A stretch of 14,396 bases of DNA from Pseudomonadota bacterium (GTDB lineage Bacteria > Pseudomonadota > Alphaproteobacteria > UBA8366 > GCA-2717185): NCBI GenBank assembly GCA_027619655.1, contig JAQCHR010000034.1, forward strand, positions 1 to 14,396, written 5' to 3'. This document shows, in pieces, positions 6,494 through 14,201 of this stretch. The translations under genes were made by a program, and so were the position numbers. Numbering within the stretch: position 1 is the first letter of the stretch; each line of letters opens with the position of its first letter. Below the pieces are notes generated by a model, which made no database searches, was not told the DNA's origin, and saw only the letters and a list, made by a program, of their open reading frames with translations.

Positions 6494-7276
6494 TCAGTCT
6501 TTGAACGAAGGGTCAAGCCGTTCGGCGAGCCGCAGGCAGGCAGCCCAGTCCTTGCCGCCCTTCAGGAAATTGCCACCATCCGTGAACTGGCTGTGGGCGT
6601 AATCGCAGGCGGCCTTGTCCGGTACAAGGTAATTGCCCTCGCCCGCGGACAGGGCCGCGATCTGGCCCTGGCAGGCCATTTCCAGCCAGTGATGGTTGAC
6701 GACGCATTCGGCGACGCTTTCGCCGCAGACCAGCACGCCGTGATTGCGCAGCATCATCAGGTTGCCGCCCTCCAGGTCACGCAGCAGCTTCGGCGTCATG
6801 TCGTGGTCGAATTCGAAGCCTTCGAATTCATGGTACTTCAACTCGCCCCAGAACCGCATGGCGTGCTGGGTAATCGGCAGCAGCCCGAACTTGTGCGCGG
6901 CAACGCCCATCCCGGCAATCGTATGGGTGTGCAGCGTCGCGTTCAGGTCCGGCCGCGCCTTCAGCAGGCCGGCATGGATGATCAGCGCCCCGCCCTTGAT
7001 CTGTTTCACATCGGTATCGAGGATCACCTTGCCGTCGAAATCGACCTTCAGGAAGGACGAGGCGGTAACTTCGGCAAACATCCAGTCGGTGCGCTTGATC
7101 AGCATGTGATCCGGCTCGCCCGGCACGCGCAGCCCGAAATGGTTATAGGTCATGTCGTTGACCCCGTAATGCGCCAGCACCCGGTGCCCCGCGGCCAGTT
7201 CGACCCGCGCCTGCCATTCCTCCGGACTGACCTGGTCGCGAACGGATTTTCCCCTGGATACCAGATGAACGGACAT
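6494..7276 (-). CDS. Class II aldolase/adducin family protein
   Basis: A 260-residue protein of the L-fuculose-phosphate aldolase/adducin N-terminal fold. The zinc-binding pair is H116 and H118 in TLHTHTIAG, a third histidine is offered by VNHHWLEMAC near the C-terminus, and DMTYNHFGLRVPG and LRNHGVLVCG are the conserved phosphate-loop regions. The position four residues before the conserved helix histidine (H101), which holds the catalytic glutamate in FucA (Glu73), is alanine (A97) here. Many adducin-like family members lack it too, so the chemistry may be decarboxylation, isomerisation or retro-aldol by another route. The ATG at 7276 has GGGAG eight bases upstream; a longer frame to 7372 would cross the divergent promoter region. 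First gene of the minus-strand operon. Confidence 0.85.
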   Translation of the reverse strand: MSVHLVSRGKSVRDQVSPEEWQARVELAAGHRVLAHYGVNDMTYNHFGLRVPGEPDHMLIKRTDWMFAEVTASSFLKVDFDGKVILDTDVKQIKGGALIIHAGLLKARPDLNATLHTHTIAGMGVAAHKFGLLPITQHAMRFWGELKYHEFEGFEFDHDMTPKLLRDLEGGNLMMLRNHGVLVCGESVAECVVNHHWLEMACQGQIAALSAGEGNYLVPDKAACDYAHSQFTDGGNFLKGGKDWAACLRLAERLDPSFKD

Positions 7277-7413
7277 GGCCTTTTCTCCCTCGACGGCTGT
7301 GGTGATCCGAATAGAAAACCCGCACCGTCCCGATGTCAAATTATCCGGCCGGCTTGCACCGGGCACGGCCACCTGTTCAGATATTCAAAACCAACACGGG
7401 GGAGGAACGCATC
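7277..7413. promoter_or_regulatory. Divergent intergenic control region (oxygenase operon / SDR)
   Basis: These 137 bases separate the divergent starts of the aldolase-led operon and the SDR gene, so promoters in both directions must lie here. The middle and right part is less GC-rich, with AT patches at 7310-7318, 7336-7344 and 7380-7391. A TTGCAC at 7354 is a weak plus-strand -35 candidate without a well-spaced -10. I see no convincing dyad operator. Both flanking genes have strong ribosome sites at the two ends of this region. Confidence 0.4.
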
Positions 7414-8181
7414 ATGGGACGCCTGGACGGCAAGGTCGCGGTCATTACCGGCGCGGGGTCGGGCATTGCCCGTGCCGCCACGAAGATATTCACGCGCGAA
7501 GGCGCCAGGGTCGTGGTTGCGGAAATCAACGATGAACTGGGCCGGTCCAGCGCGGCGGAAGCCGGTGAGAACGCCGTCTTCCACCACACCGACGTCACCG
7601 ACGAAGCCAGCGTCAAGTCGGTCATGGACTTCGCCTACAAGACATTCGGGCGGATCGATATCCTGCATAACTGCGCCGGCGGCTCCGTCGTCGAGGATAC
7701 GACCGTCACCGATGTCGACATGGCCGTCTGGGACCGGACGATGTCGCTCGACCTCAAGGGCCCCTTCCTGTGCTGCCGCCACGGCATTCCCAAACTGCAG
7801 GCGAGCGGCGGCGGCAGCATCATCAACATGTCGTCGGTGGTGGCGCTGCGCGGCAATCATCCCGCACAGATCTATGTTTCGGCCAAGGGGGCGATCATCT
7901 CCCTGACCCGCAGCCTCGCGGGCAGCTATTCGAAGGATGGCATCCGCGTCAACGCGATCTGCCCCGGGCTGATCAAGACCGACCGGATCAAGAGCCGCTT
8001 TCCCGGCAAAGGCGGCCACAACGCACCGCGCGGCGGCAGCACCGAAACCTTCATGAGCTACCCGTTCGGCGTCGGCGAACCCGAGGACATCGCCAATATC
8101 GCGCTGTTCCTGGCGTCGGATGAAAGCCGCATGGTAAACGCCGCGATCATCCCGGCGGAAGGCGGTATCTCGGCGTACTGA
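7414..8181 (+). CDS. Short-chain dehydrogenase/reductase (SDR)
   Basis: A 255-residue classical SDR. The cofactor motif is TGAGSGIA at residues 12-19, NCAGG at 86-90, and the catalytic residues are S141, Y154 and K158 (YVSAK). The usual tetrad Asn, in the NLxG-like motif, is Asp113 (DLKG), a substitution found in other SDRs. An ARVVVAEIND segment after the Rossmann turn, with no basic residue at the key position, suggests NAD rather than NADP. The start at 7414 has GGAGG eight bases upstream. It is divergent from the aldolase/Rieske operon and could oxidise the diol or alcohol produced by it; that link rests on position only. The stop at 8179-8181 lies at the shared hairpin with the convergent cupin gene. 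Confidence 0.92.
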   Translation: MGRLDGKVAVITGAGSGIARAATKIFTREGARVVVAEINDELGRSSAAEAGENAVFHHTDVTDEASVKSVMDFAYKTFGRIDILHNCAGGSVVEDTTVTDVDMAVWDRTMSLDLKGPFLCCRHGIPKLQASGGGSIINMSSVVALRGNHPAQIYVSAKGAIISLTRSLAGSYSKDGIRVNAICPGLIKTDRIKSRFPGKGGHNAPRGGSTETFMSYPFGVGEPEDIANIALFLASDESRMVNAAIIPAEGGISAY

Positions 8182-8201
8182 GACGGCATCACCCGCCGTC
8201 T
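8181..8201. terminator. Bidirectional hairpin between convergent SDR and cupin genes
   Basis: AGACGGC (8181-8187) and GCCGTCT (8195-8201) form a perfect 7-bp stem around a 7-base loop. It begins on the last base of the SDR stop codon and includes the final codons of the cupin gene. The two genes are only 7 bases apart, so one hairpin could serve both. A clear T-run is missing on either side, so it may act as an mRNA-end stabiliser rather than an efficient intrinsic terminator. Confidence 0.5.
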
Positions 8202-8578
8202 TCGTCGGGATACCAGCAGAAATCGATCATCAGGCAGCCGACATCGCTGCGCACCGGACCATGCATCACGCCCGGTTCGCGGGCCGCATAGGACCCGGCG
8301 GCAACGCGTTTTTCGCCGTCGGTCCCGTCCTGCACGATCATTTCGCCTTCCAGCATGTAGATTTCTTCCCAGTAGTCATGCGCATGGGCTTCCGGGGTTT
8401 GGGATCCCGGCGCCATGCGCAGGATCCGCGTGCGCCGGCCCCGTTTGGCCACGGTGTCGAGGTCGCTGGACAGCACCTTCACGGAAATCCCGCTATTGCC
8501 GTCGCCGCGGGTTACCACCCCCGTTTCAAGGTCCACGTCGTGGAAGAACATGTTCCGGCGAGTGAGTGGCATCGTCAT
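8189..8578 (-). CDS. Small cupin-domain protein
   Basis: A 129-residue single-domain beta-barrel protein. Cupin motif 1 is PGSQTPEAHAHDYWEEIYML with metal ligands H65, H67 and E71 or E72; motif 2 includes PGVMHG with H106. This 3-His/1-Glu set normally holds Fe, Mn or Ni. Function is unknown; relatives are small dioxygenases, isomerases or ligand sensors. The ATG at 8578 follows the stop of the ThDP enzyme by 10 bases; another ATG is at 8572, and neither has a strong ribosome site, suggesting coupling to the upstream gene. Because of the tight coupling it probably acts on a substrate or product of the ThDP enzyme. Confidence 0.83.
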   Translation of the reverse strand: MTMPLTRRNMFFHDVDLETGVVTRGDGNSGISVKVLSSDLDTVAKRGRRTRILRMAPGSQTPEAHAHDYWEEIYMLEGEMIVQDGTDGEKRVAAGSYAAREPGVMHGPVRSDVGCLMIDFCWYPDEDGG

Positions 8579-8588
8579 GCAGCCTGGC

Positions 8589-10391
8589 CTATTTCGGCAC
8601 GTAGCGTTCGCCGATGGCCGGCCTGTTGACGCCAAGCCCCGGAAGCTCCCAGACGCCCGCGCCCGGCGGGTTCAGGTCTCCGCTGATATTGGCGTCGATC
8701 AGGAAAGGCCTGTTGGCGGCTATCGCGGCCTGGATCGCATCACCCAGATCGCCCGCCCGGTCGATGCTGACACCCTCGACCCCCGCCGACCGCGCCATGG
8801 CGGCGAAGTCCGGGTTGTAGGGCTTTCCGGTTGCCGGGTGGTGGAAATCGGTCGCCAGTTCGCGGCTTTCCAGATAGCTGCGCTGCAGCCCCCGGATCGA
8901 GCCATAGGCGTAGTTGTTCCACACGACCCAGACAGCCGGGATATTGTATTCCACCGCCGTGCCCAACACGTTCGCATGCATGAAGAACGCGCCATCGCCG
9001 CAGACCGAAACGCAGGGCCGGTCGGGCGCCGCCAGTTTCGCCCCCAGCACGCCCGCGACACCGAAGCCCATCGGGCCGTAGCCCATGGAGCCGATCAGCG
9101 AATCCGGCCGGGTCGGCTTGCAGAACTGCAGCAGCCAGTTGTGATGCACCCCGATATCGCTGACCAGGATCGCGTCCTCCGGCAGCGCCTTGTCGATTTC
9201 CACCGCCGCGCGCTGCGGGTTGATGGGCGATGAATCGTCGGTAAAGCCCGGCGCGACGAAGGCGTCCCACTTGGCGCGGTAGGTATCAATCTCCGCCAGC
9301 CATTTGCGGCTCACCGGGGTCGGGCCGCCGGAATAGCCACGCCGGTCGAGCTCCGCCAGAATCTGGCGCAGGAAGGTGCGTACGTCGGCCATCAGCCCCA
9401 GTGCCACCGGATAGTTGCGGCCGATTTCCTCCGGGTCGATATCCACATGGATCAGCTTCGTCGGCGGGATGGTGAAGGAATAACCCTGGATCCAGGAGCT
9501 GGACGTCCGGTCGTCGAACCGCACGCCAAGCGCCAGCAGCACATCGGCCTGGCGGCAGGAATGGTTCGCCTGGTAGGTGCCCCCGCGCTGGACAAGGCCC
9601 AGCGACAGCGAATGTTCCACCGGCAGCGCGCCAAGGCCGCTGGCCGAGGAAGCGACGGGAATCTGCAGCCGTTCGGCAAGTGCCTTCAGTTCCCCGGCGG
9701 CGCCGCCATAGCGCACCCCCTGCCCCACGACGATCACCGGTTTCTCGGCGGAAAGCAGCATGTCGACCGCTTTCTCCACGCCTTCGGGGTCGGCGCCGCA
9801 GCGGCAGGAAATATTGGCGCTCCATTCCTTCGGATCCGGGGTTTCCTCGGCGGCAGATTCCTTGAAGATATCGAAGGGCACGTCCAGCACGACCGGGCCC
9901 GGGCGGCCGGTGACCATGGTCTTCCAGGCCTGCCGCATCATCAGCGGCACCTGCTCGCCCCGGGTCGGCTGATAGACGCGCTTGCAATAAGCCTGCACCG
10001 TGGAGGGAAAATCGGCCTGGTAATGGCGATAGGTTTCCTGGAAAGCGCCGCGGCCGAACTGACTGGTCGGCACGTTGCCCGTGATCGCCAGGAAGGGCAC
10101 GGAATCGAAGAAGGCATTGGCGAGGCAGATCGGCATGTTCGCGGAGCCGGGACCGCAGGACGTGAAGGTCGCGGTCGCCTTGCCGGAGACCCGGTAATAG
10201 ACATCGGCCATGAAGCCGGAGACGCTTTCATGATGGACGGAGATGGTCTTGATATCGTCCGACCGCTCATACATCGCATCGATCAGCCCGATATTGCCAT
10301 GTCCGCACAACCCGAAAACATAGGGCACATCCTCGCGGATCAGATAGTCGATGATCACCTGACCGCCGTTGAGCTCGTTGCTGTCCGTCAT
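8589..10391 (-). CDS. Acetolactate-synthase-like thiamine-diphosphate enzyme
   Basis: A 600-residue protein with the three-domain layout of ThDP decarboxylases/carboligases: the PYR domain with catalytic glutamate E55 (SVHHESVSGF), a central TH3 domain, and the PP domain with the GDG...NN diphosphate/Mg motif from G465 to N493. It should decarboxylate a 2-keto acid and ligate, oxidise or release the aldehyde. The N-terminal VFGLCGHGNIG replaces the acetolactate synthase VFGYPGG loop and resembles GHGN loops in IolD-like members, so it is probably not a housekeeping IlvB. No regulatory small subunit gene is adjacent. The start at 10391 has AGGGGG seven bases upstream. It is followed by the cupin gene with a 10-base gap. 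A 2-hydroxyacyl-CoA lyase, sulfoacetaldehyde acetyltransferase or glyoxylate carboligase relative is possible. Confidence 0.88.
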   Translation of the reverse strand: MTDSNELNGGQVIIDYLIREDVPYVFGLCGHGNIGLIDAMYERSDDIKTISVHHESVSGFMADVYYRVSGKATATFTSCGPGSANMPICLANAFFDSVPFLAITGNVPTSQFGRGAFQETYRHYQADFPSTVQAYCKRVYQPTRGEQVPLMMRQAWKTMVTGRPGPVVLDVPFDIFKESAAEETPDPKEWSANISCRCGADPEGVEKAVDMLLSAEKPVIVVGQGVRYGGAAGELKALAERLQIPVASSASGLGALPVEHSLSLGLVQRGGTYQANHSCRQADVLLALGVRFDDRTSSSWIQGYSFTIPPTKLIHVDIDPEEIGRNYPVALGLMADVRTFLRQILAELDRRGYSGGPTPVSRKWLAEIDTYRAKWDAFVAPGFTDDSSPINPQRAAVEIDKALPEDAILVSDIGVHHNWLLQFCKPTRPDSLIGSMGYGPMGFGVAGVLGAKLAAPDRPCVSVCGDGAFFMHANVLGTAVEYNIPAVWVVWNNYAYGSIRGLQRSYLESRELATDFHHPATGKPYNPDFAAMARSAGVEGVSIDRAGDLGDAIQAAIAANRPFLIDANISGDLNPPGAGVWELPGLGVNRPAIGERYVPK

Positions 10392-10591
10392 GAGAATATC
10401 CCCCTAGTCTTTTGATATTATGATTCTTATCGAAACACCGGTTTTCGCCTGCCCCGACAGATTGGGAACCGTAGCGACCCCGGTGGAGACGCACAACCCG
10501 GTTCTGGCGCCGTTCTATTTGAAACACCTGTTCCCCGGCGCCACGAATAGCGTGCGTCGGCACGACAGGTCGAAGGCGGTTACGTACGGCG
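10392..10591. other. Intergenic region upstream of the ThDP enzyme gene
   Basis: These 200 bases lie between the 2OG oxygenase stop and the ThDP enzyme start on the same (minus) strand, long enough for a separate promoter. A minus-strand CATAAT at 10417-10422 in an AT-rich patch is a -10 candidate for the ThDP gene, with no clear -35. An 8-bp inverted repeat, TGGCGCCG at 10505-10512 and CGGCGCCA at 10536-10543, encloses a partly self-complementary 23-base spacer and could be a terminator-like or operator structure. I see no coding evidence in any frame. Confidence 0.4.
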
Positions 10592-11584
10592 CTACTCCGC
10601 CGCCTGCACACCCGCGCCTGCCGCAAACCGGTTTGTCCGGTAATCGCGCACCGTGATCGGCGGGTATTTCGCCACGGCGCCACCCTTCGCGGTGATGCAC
10701 TCCACCATGGCGTCGTATTCGGGCACGACGAAGAACCCGATCGACAGCCGGCGGCTGCGCGCACGCTGGTCGGCGGGCGGCACCGCGACGCGATGCGCCG
10801 TCGATCGCCATCGGTCGTTGCTCCAGCGCATCATCAGGTCGCCCAGATTGACGATATAGGTATCGGGGATTGCGGGCGCCGCGACCCAGTCACCGCCCGG
10901 GGTCCGCACTTCCAGCCCGCCCGGCGCGGCCTCGTTGCGCAGGATCGTCGTCAGGCCCAGGTCGGAATGCGCGCCGCAACGCAACTGTCCCGGCGCCAGC
11001 TCCCCTTCAGGTGCAGGATAATGCAGCAGCCGCAACTGGCAGGAATGGCGGTCCAGCCGGTCGGCGAAGAACCCTTCGGGCAGGTCCAGCGCGCAGGCGT
11101 AAATCCGGGCCAGCAGCCGCGCCAGGGCCGTCATCGAGCCGTAATAGGTTTTCATCCGCGCCTTCAGCGCATCCTGTCCGGCTGGCCACAGGTTCGGCGC
11201 GAAGTCGGGATAGGCCAGCGGCCCGGTGAAATACGGATCGTCGGGCACGTCATCGGGGCCGATGGCGAAGACTTCCTTGAAATCCGGCGGCGTGACATTG
11301 CCGTGCATCCGCGCCAGCGTTTCCTCGCCATACGGGATATAGCCGCGATTCTGGTCGTTGCGTGGGCGGCGCACCTTGAGCTTTTCATCCAGCGGCAGGT
11401 CGAAGAACTCCAGCGCCGCCGCATGCAGATCCGCGCCTTCCGCCGGGGCAATGCCATGGCCTGACACGACCAGGAAACCGAGCGTCTCCCAAGCTTCGGC
11501 GACCTGCGCCGCGACGCGCTGCCTGCCCGCCGCACCGCCCTCGCGGAACGGTGCGAGATCGATTACCGGAATATCCTGCGTCAT
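10592..11584 (-). CDS. Isopenicillin-N-synthase-like Fe(II)/2-oxoglutarate oxygenase
   Basis: A 330-residue cytosolic oxygenase. It begins with the family opening IPVIDLAPF (DIOX_N domain) and GFLVVSGHGI, and carries the iron triad H206-x-D208 (GAHSDLGLTTIL) and H264 (STAHRV), followed by R279-x-S281 that binds 2-oxoglutarate. It should couple hydroxylation, desaturation or ring formation to 2-oxoglutarate decarboxylation; substrate unknown. The frame extends openly to 12622, but that part is antisense to the dehydrogenase gene. The ATG at 11584 has AAAGG six bases upstream and starts exactly where family homology begins. It is divergent from the dehydrogenase/TRAP operon and 200 bases upstream of the ThDP gene, so the two could be one transcript or two. 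Confidence 0.92.
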   Translation of the reverse strand: MTQDIPVIDLAPFREGGAAGRQRVAAQVAEAWETLGFLVVSGHGIAPAEGADLHAAALEFFDLPLDEKLKVRRPRNDQNRGYIPYGEETLARMHGNVTPPDFKEVFAIGPDDVPDDPYFTGPLAYPDFAPNLWPAGQDALKARMKTYYGSMTALARLLARIYACALDLPEGFFADRLDRHSCQLRLLHYPAPEGELAPGQLRCGAHSDLGLTTILRNEAAPGGLEVRTPGGDWVAAPAIPDTYIVNLGDLMMRWSNDRWRSTAHRVAVPPADQRARSRRLSIGFFVVPEYDAMVECITAKGGAVAKYPPITVRDYRTNRFAAGAGVQAAE

Positions 11585-11725
11585 ATGATGCTGCCTTTCT
11601 GTAACCGGGCGCTTGGGTAAACTGTGCCACGGAACAACAGCCGGAGAAAAGCGGCGTTTCCGCCCTCCCATGCCTTGGCCTGACGCGCTAGGCTGCGGCG
11701 GAACACATAAAAAAGGAATGATACC
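11585..11725. promoter_or_regulatory. Divergent intergenic control region (2OG oxygenase / dehydrogenase-TRAP operon)
   Basis: These 141 bases between divergent starts must carry promoters in both directions. The plus-strand side ends in an A-rich leader with AAGGA upstream of the 11726 ATG. No good -35/-10 pair or long dyad is apparent. Short GC hairpins such as GGCGG...CCGCC at 11653-11664 exist, but nothing distinctive. Confidence 0.35.
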
Positions 11726-12616
11726 ATGCAGACGGTCGGAATTATCGGATTGGGCAATGCGGGCGGTGCGCTTGCCCGGGGGCTTGCGGGCAAGGTGGCG
11801 CTGGTCGGGTACGATACGGACCCGGCCCGGCGCACGGCGCTGGCGGATATCGCGCTCGACTGGGCGGAATCGCCGGCCGACGTGGCGAACCGCGCCGACG
11901 CCGTATTGCTCAGCCTGCCGCGTCCCGAATTTTCCCGGCAGGTCGTCGCGGAAATCCGCGACGTGGCCAGCAAGCCGGCGATCGTCATCGAAACCAGCAC
12001 GATCACGCCCAAATTCGCGCGCGAACTGGCCGCCGCCTGCGCCGAATCCGGCATCGGTTTCATCGACGCGGCTGTTGCGGGCGGGGTGCAGAGCATGGCC
12101 GACGCGGCGGTGACCTTCCTGGTCGGCGGGTCGCAGGCTGATTTCGAAACCGCGAAACCGGTTCTCGACCTGCTCGCGGGGCAGATTCATTATCTCGGCC
12201 CCGTGGGCGCGGGCAGCGGCGCCAAGGTGGTCAACAACGGCGTCATGCATGCGCTGATGGTCGTGCTGATCGAGGCCGGCGCGATGGCGAAGAAGCTGGA
12301 AATCCCGATGGACAAGATGGTCGAAATCCTCGGCCGTCCGGACGGCGTGATGCGCCCGCTGCAGCACCGGATGCGCGACCGTATGATGAAGGGCGATTAC
12401 GCGGGCGGCATGTCCGTCGGCAATGCCCGCAAGGATTCGATGCTGGCGCTGGAAACCGCGCAGGACTACGGCGTACCGCTGTTCGCCACTGCCGCCGCCC
12501 ATACGCCGTATGAAATCGCGGCGCAGCAGGGGCTGGCGGAACTGGATTACGCGGCATTGGCGAAACTCTGGGAGGAATGGTGCGACCTCGATTTCGCCGA
12601 ACCGCAGCGGCAATGA
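11726..12616 (+). CDS. 3-Hydroxyisobutyrate-dehydrogenase-family NAD(P) oxidoreductase
   Basis: A 296-residue beta-hydroxyacid dehydrogenase. Rossmann motif GLGNAGGA at 8-15, substrate-binding FIDAAVAGG at 112-120 (family DAPVSGG), and catalytic K167 in GAGSGAKVVNNG. The family oxidises 3-hydroxy acids such as 3-hydroxyisobutyrate, tartronate semialdehyde or hydroxymethylglutarate with NAD(P). The FIDAAVAGG motif has Ala where Pro is usual, so specificity may differ. The start at 11726 has AAGGA a few bases upstream. It heads a plus-strand operon with the TRAP transporter genes (38-base gap to dctP), suggesting it acts on the imported acid or its early product. Confidence 0.92.
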   Translation: MQTVGIIGLGNAGGALARGLAGKVALVGYDTDPARRTALADIALDWAESPADVANRADAVLLSLPRPEFSRQVVAEIRDVASKPAIVIETSTITPKFARELAAACAESGIGFIDAAVAGGVQSMADAAVTFLVGGSQADFETAKPVLDLLAGQIHYLGPVGAGSGAKVVNNGVMHALMVVLIEAGAMAKKLEIPMDKMVEILGRPDGVMRPLQHRMRDRMMKGDYAGGMSVGNARKDSMLALETAQDYGVPLFATAAAHTPYEIAAQQGLAELDYAALAKLWEEWCDLDFAEPQRQ

Positions 12617-12654
12617 TCGCATTCATAACATCGTGAACCGGGAGGACCCCCAAA

Positions 12655-13656
12655 ATGCGTACCCGATATAAACTGCCGCTGCTCGCCGCCGGCCTGGCCG
12701 TGGCCGCGACCTTTTCCGTCACCCCGCAGGCAGCCGAAGTCACCATCCGCGCCCAGACCGCGCTGCCCGCCAAGCATGACCTCTCCAGGAGTTTCCTAGA
12801 ACTCTTCGTGGCTCCGCTGAACGCGGCCGGCAAGGGCGTCGTGCAGATCAGGTATATCGGTGGCCCGGAAGTCACCCCGGTGGACAAGGCGGCGCCCGCG
12901 TTGCAGCGCGGCGTCATCGACATGCTGCATTCACCGGCAGCTTATCACGCGGGCATCACACCGCAGAGCCAGGCGCTGATGGCGACGAACATGACGCCGA
13001 CCGAAGTGCGCGCCAATGGCGGGTTCGATATCATCCAGAAAGCCTGGAAGGAAAAGCTGAACGCCAGAATCCTCGCCTGGGCCGAAACGGAGGCGCAGTT
13101 CTACCTGTATACGACCAGGGAACCGGTGGTAAAGGACGGCAGGCTGGACATGACCGGATTTAAGATGCGGGCCACCGGCGCCTACCGGCCGCTGCTGAAC
13201 GCGCTGGGCGCGACCGCTGTGCAGATGCCCGCGGGCGAGGTCTATACCGGTTTGCAGCGCGGCCTTGTCGATGGCTTCGGCTGGCCGACCGTCGGCCTGG
13301 GCGCGATGGGCCTGGCGGAAGTGACGAAATACCGGATCGAACCGGCCTTCTATCACCTCGCCAACCTGGTTCTCGTGAACCATGATTTCTGGGACAAGCT
13401 GCCGGCGGATGCGCAGCAAATCCTGGCCGATACCGCCGCAACATACGAAGCGGCGGCGATCAGGGACATGCAGGACGCCGCATTGGCCGATACGGAAACG
13501 GTCAAGAAACAGGGTGTGAAGATCTTCGAACTGACCGGCGAAGCCCGCAAGAACTACCTGAAGGCCGCCTATGACAGCATGTGGGACCGGGTCGCCGAAA
13601 AGCTTGGCGCCGAAGAAACCGCCGTCCTGCGCGCCAAGCTGTACCGCGAGGAATAG
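12655..13656 (+). CDS. dctP: TRAP transporter periplasmic substrate-binding protein (DctP/TAXI-independent type)
   Basis: A 333-residue periplasmic protein. Residues 1-27 are a Sec signal peptide (basic start RTRYK, hydrophobic LLAAGLAVAATF, Ala-x-Ala cleavage near 26-27). The mature part has DctP features: the TTREP region (R155) and GFKMRATG with R172, the conserved arginine that binds the ligand carboxylate, then MPAGEVYTGLQRGLVDG. It captures a carboxylic acid for the DctQM permease. The start at 12655 has GGGAGGA eight bases upstream. Within the family, ligand cannot be assigned by eye. 38 bases downstream of the dehydrogenase gene, 29 upstream of dctQ. Confidence 0.93.
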   Translation: MRTRYKLPLLAAGLAVAATFSVTPQAAEVTIRAQTALPAKHDLSRSFLELFVAPLNAAGKGVVQIRYIGGPEVTPVDKAAPALQRGVIDMLHSPAAYHAGITPQSQALMATNMTPTEVRANGGFDIIQKAWKEKLNARILAWAETEAQFYLYTTREPVVKDGRLDMTGFKMRATGAYRPLLNALGATAVQMPAGEVYTGLQRGLVDGFGWPTVGLGAMGLAEVTKYRIEPAFYHLANLVLVNHDFWDKLPADAQQILADTAATYEAAAIRDMQDAALADTETVKKQGVKIFELTGEARKNYLKAAYDSMWDRVAEKLGAEETAVLRAKLYREE

Positions 13657-13685
13657 GACGGATCATCCTTACGAAAGCGGCCGCA

Positions 13686-14198
13686 GTGAAACGCCTTCTG
13701 GCGGTTTATGACACCATGACGATGGCGCTGGTCTGGCTGGCCGGCGCCATTGTCCTGGGCATGTTCATCCTGATCGTGGTGGATGTGACGATCCGCACCC
13801 TCAACCATTCGCCGCCGGCCTTCACGCTGGCGTTCATCGAATACGGGCTGCTGTATATCGCCATGCTGATGGCGCCCTACCTGCTGCGCGAAAAGAAGCA
13901 TGTCTATATCGACGCGCTGATCATCCGGCTGCCGCGACGGATCCGCGTGATCGTAGAGAAAATCGTCTATGCCGGCTGCACCGTCACCTCGCTGATCTTT
14001 GCCGGCTTCTCCGCGCAACTGCTGCTGGAGGCCATCGAGACCGGTATCTTCGACGAACGCGGCGTCGACATGCCGCTCTGGGCGCTTTATGCGCCGCTGC
14101 CGCTTTCCTTCGCCATGGTCGCCGTGGAATTCTTCCGCCTGTTATGCGGCTCTGGCACCCTGTACAGCGACCGTACCGAAGCGCGGGAAAGCGTCTGA
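13686..14198 (+). CDS. dctQ: TRAP transporter small permease (DctQ)
   Basis: A 170-residue inner-membrane protein with four predicted helices at about 12-34, 47-67, 87-113 and 131-154. The REKKHVYID loop at 68-76 fits the conserved segment after helix 2 in DctQ proteins. The open frame begins at 13581, overlapping dctP, but its first 35 residues are arginine-rich and unlike the family, so the GTG at 13686 is the likely start; its ribosome site is weak, suggesting coupling to dctP. It partners the large permease DctM, which starts 3 bases after its stop. Confidence 0.88.
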   Translation: MKRLLAVYDTMTMALVWLAGAIVLGMFILIVVDVTIRTLNHSPPAFTLAFIEYGLLYIAMLMAPYLLREKKHVYIDALIIRLPRRIRVIVEKIVYAGCTVTSLIFAGFSAQLLLEAIETGIFDERGVDMPLWALYAPLPLSFAMVAVEFFRLLCGSGTLYSDRTEARESV

Positions 14199-14201
14199 TC
14201 C

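Noticed and set aside
6422..7906. Plus-strand open frame of 494 codons
   Set aside because: It runs antisense to the aldolase gene and then out of frame through the SDR gene; the SDR frame has all the catalytic motifs and ribosome site.
10592..12622. 676-codon minus-strand frame as a fusion protein
   Set aside because: Only the last 330 codons are oxygenase; the upstream part is antisense to the 3-hydroxyisobutyrate-dehydrogenase-like gene and crosses a divergent promoter region.
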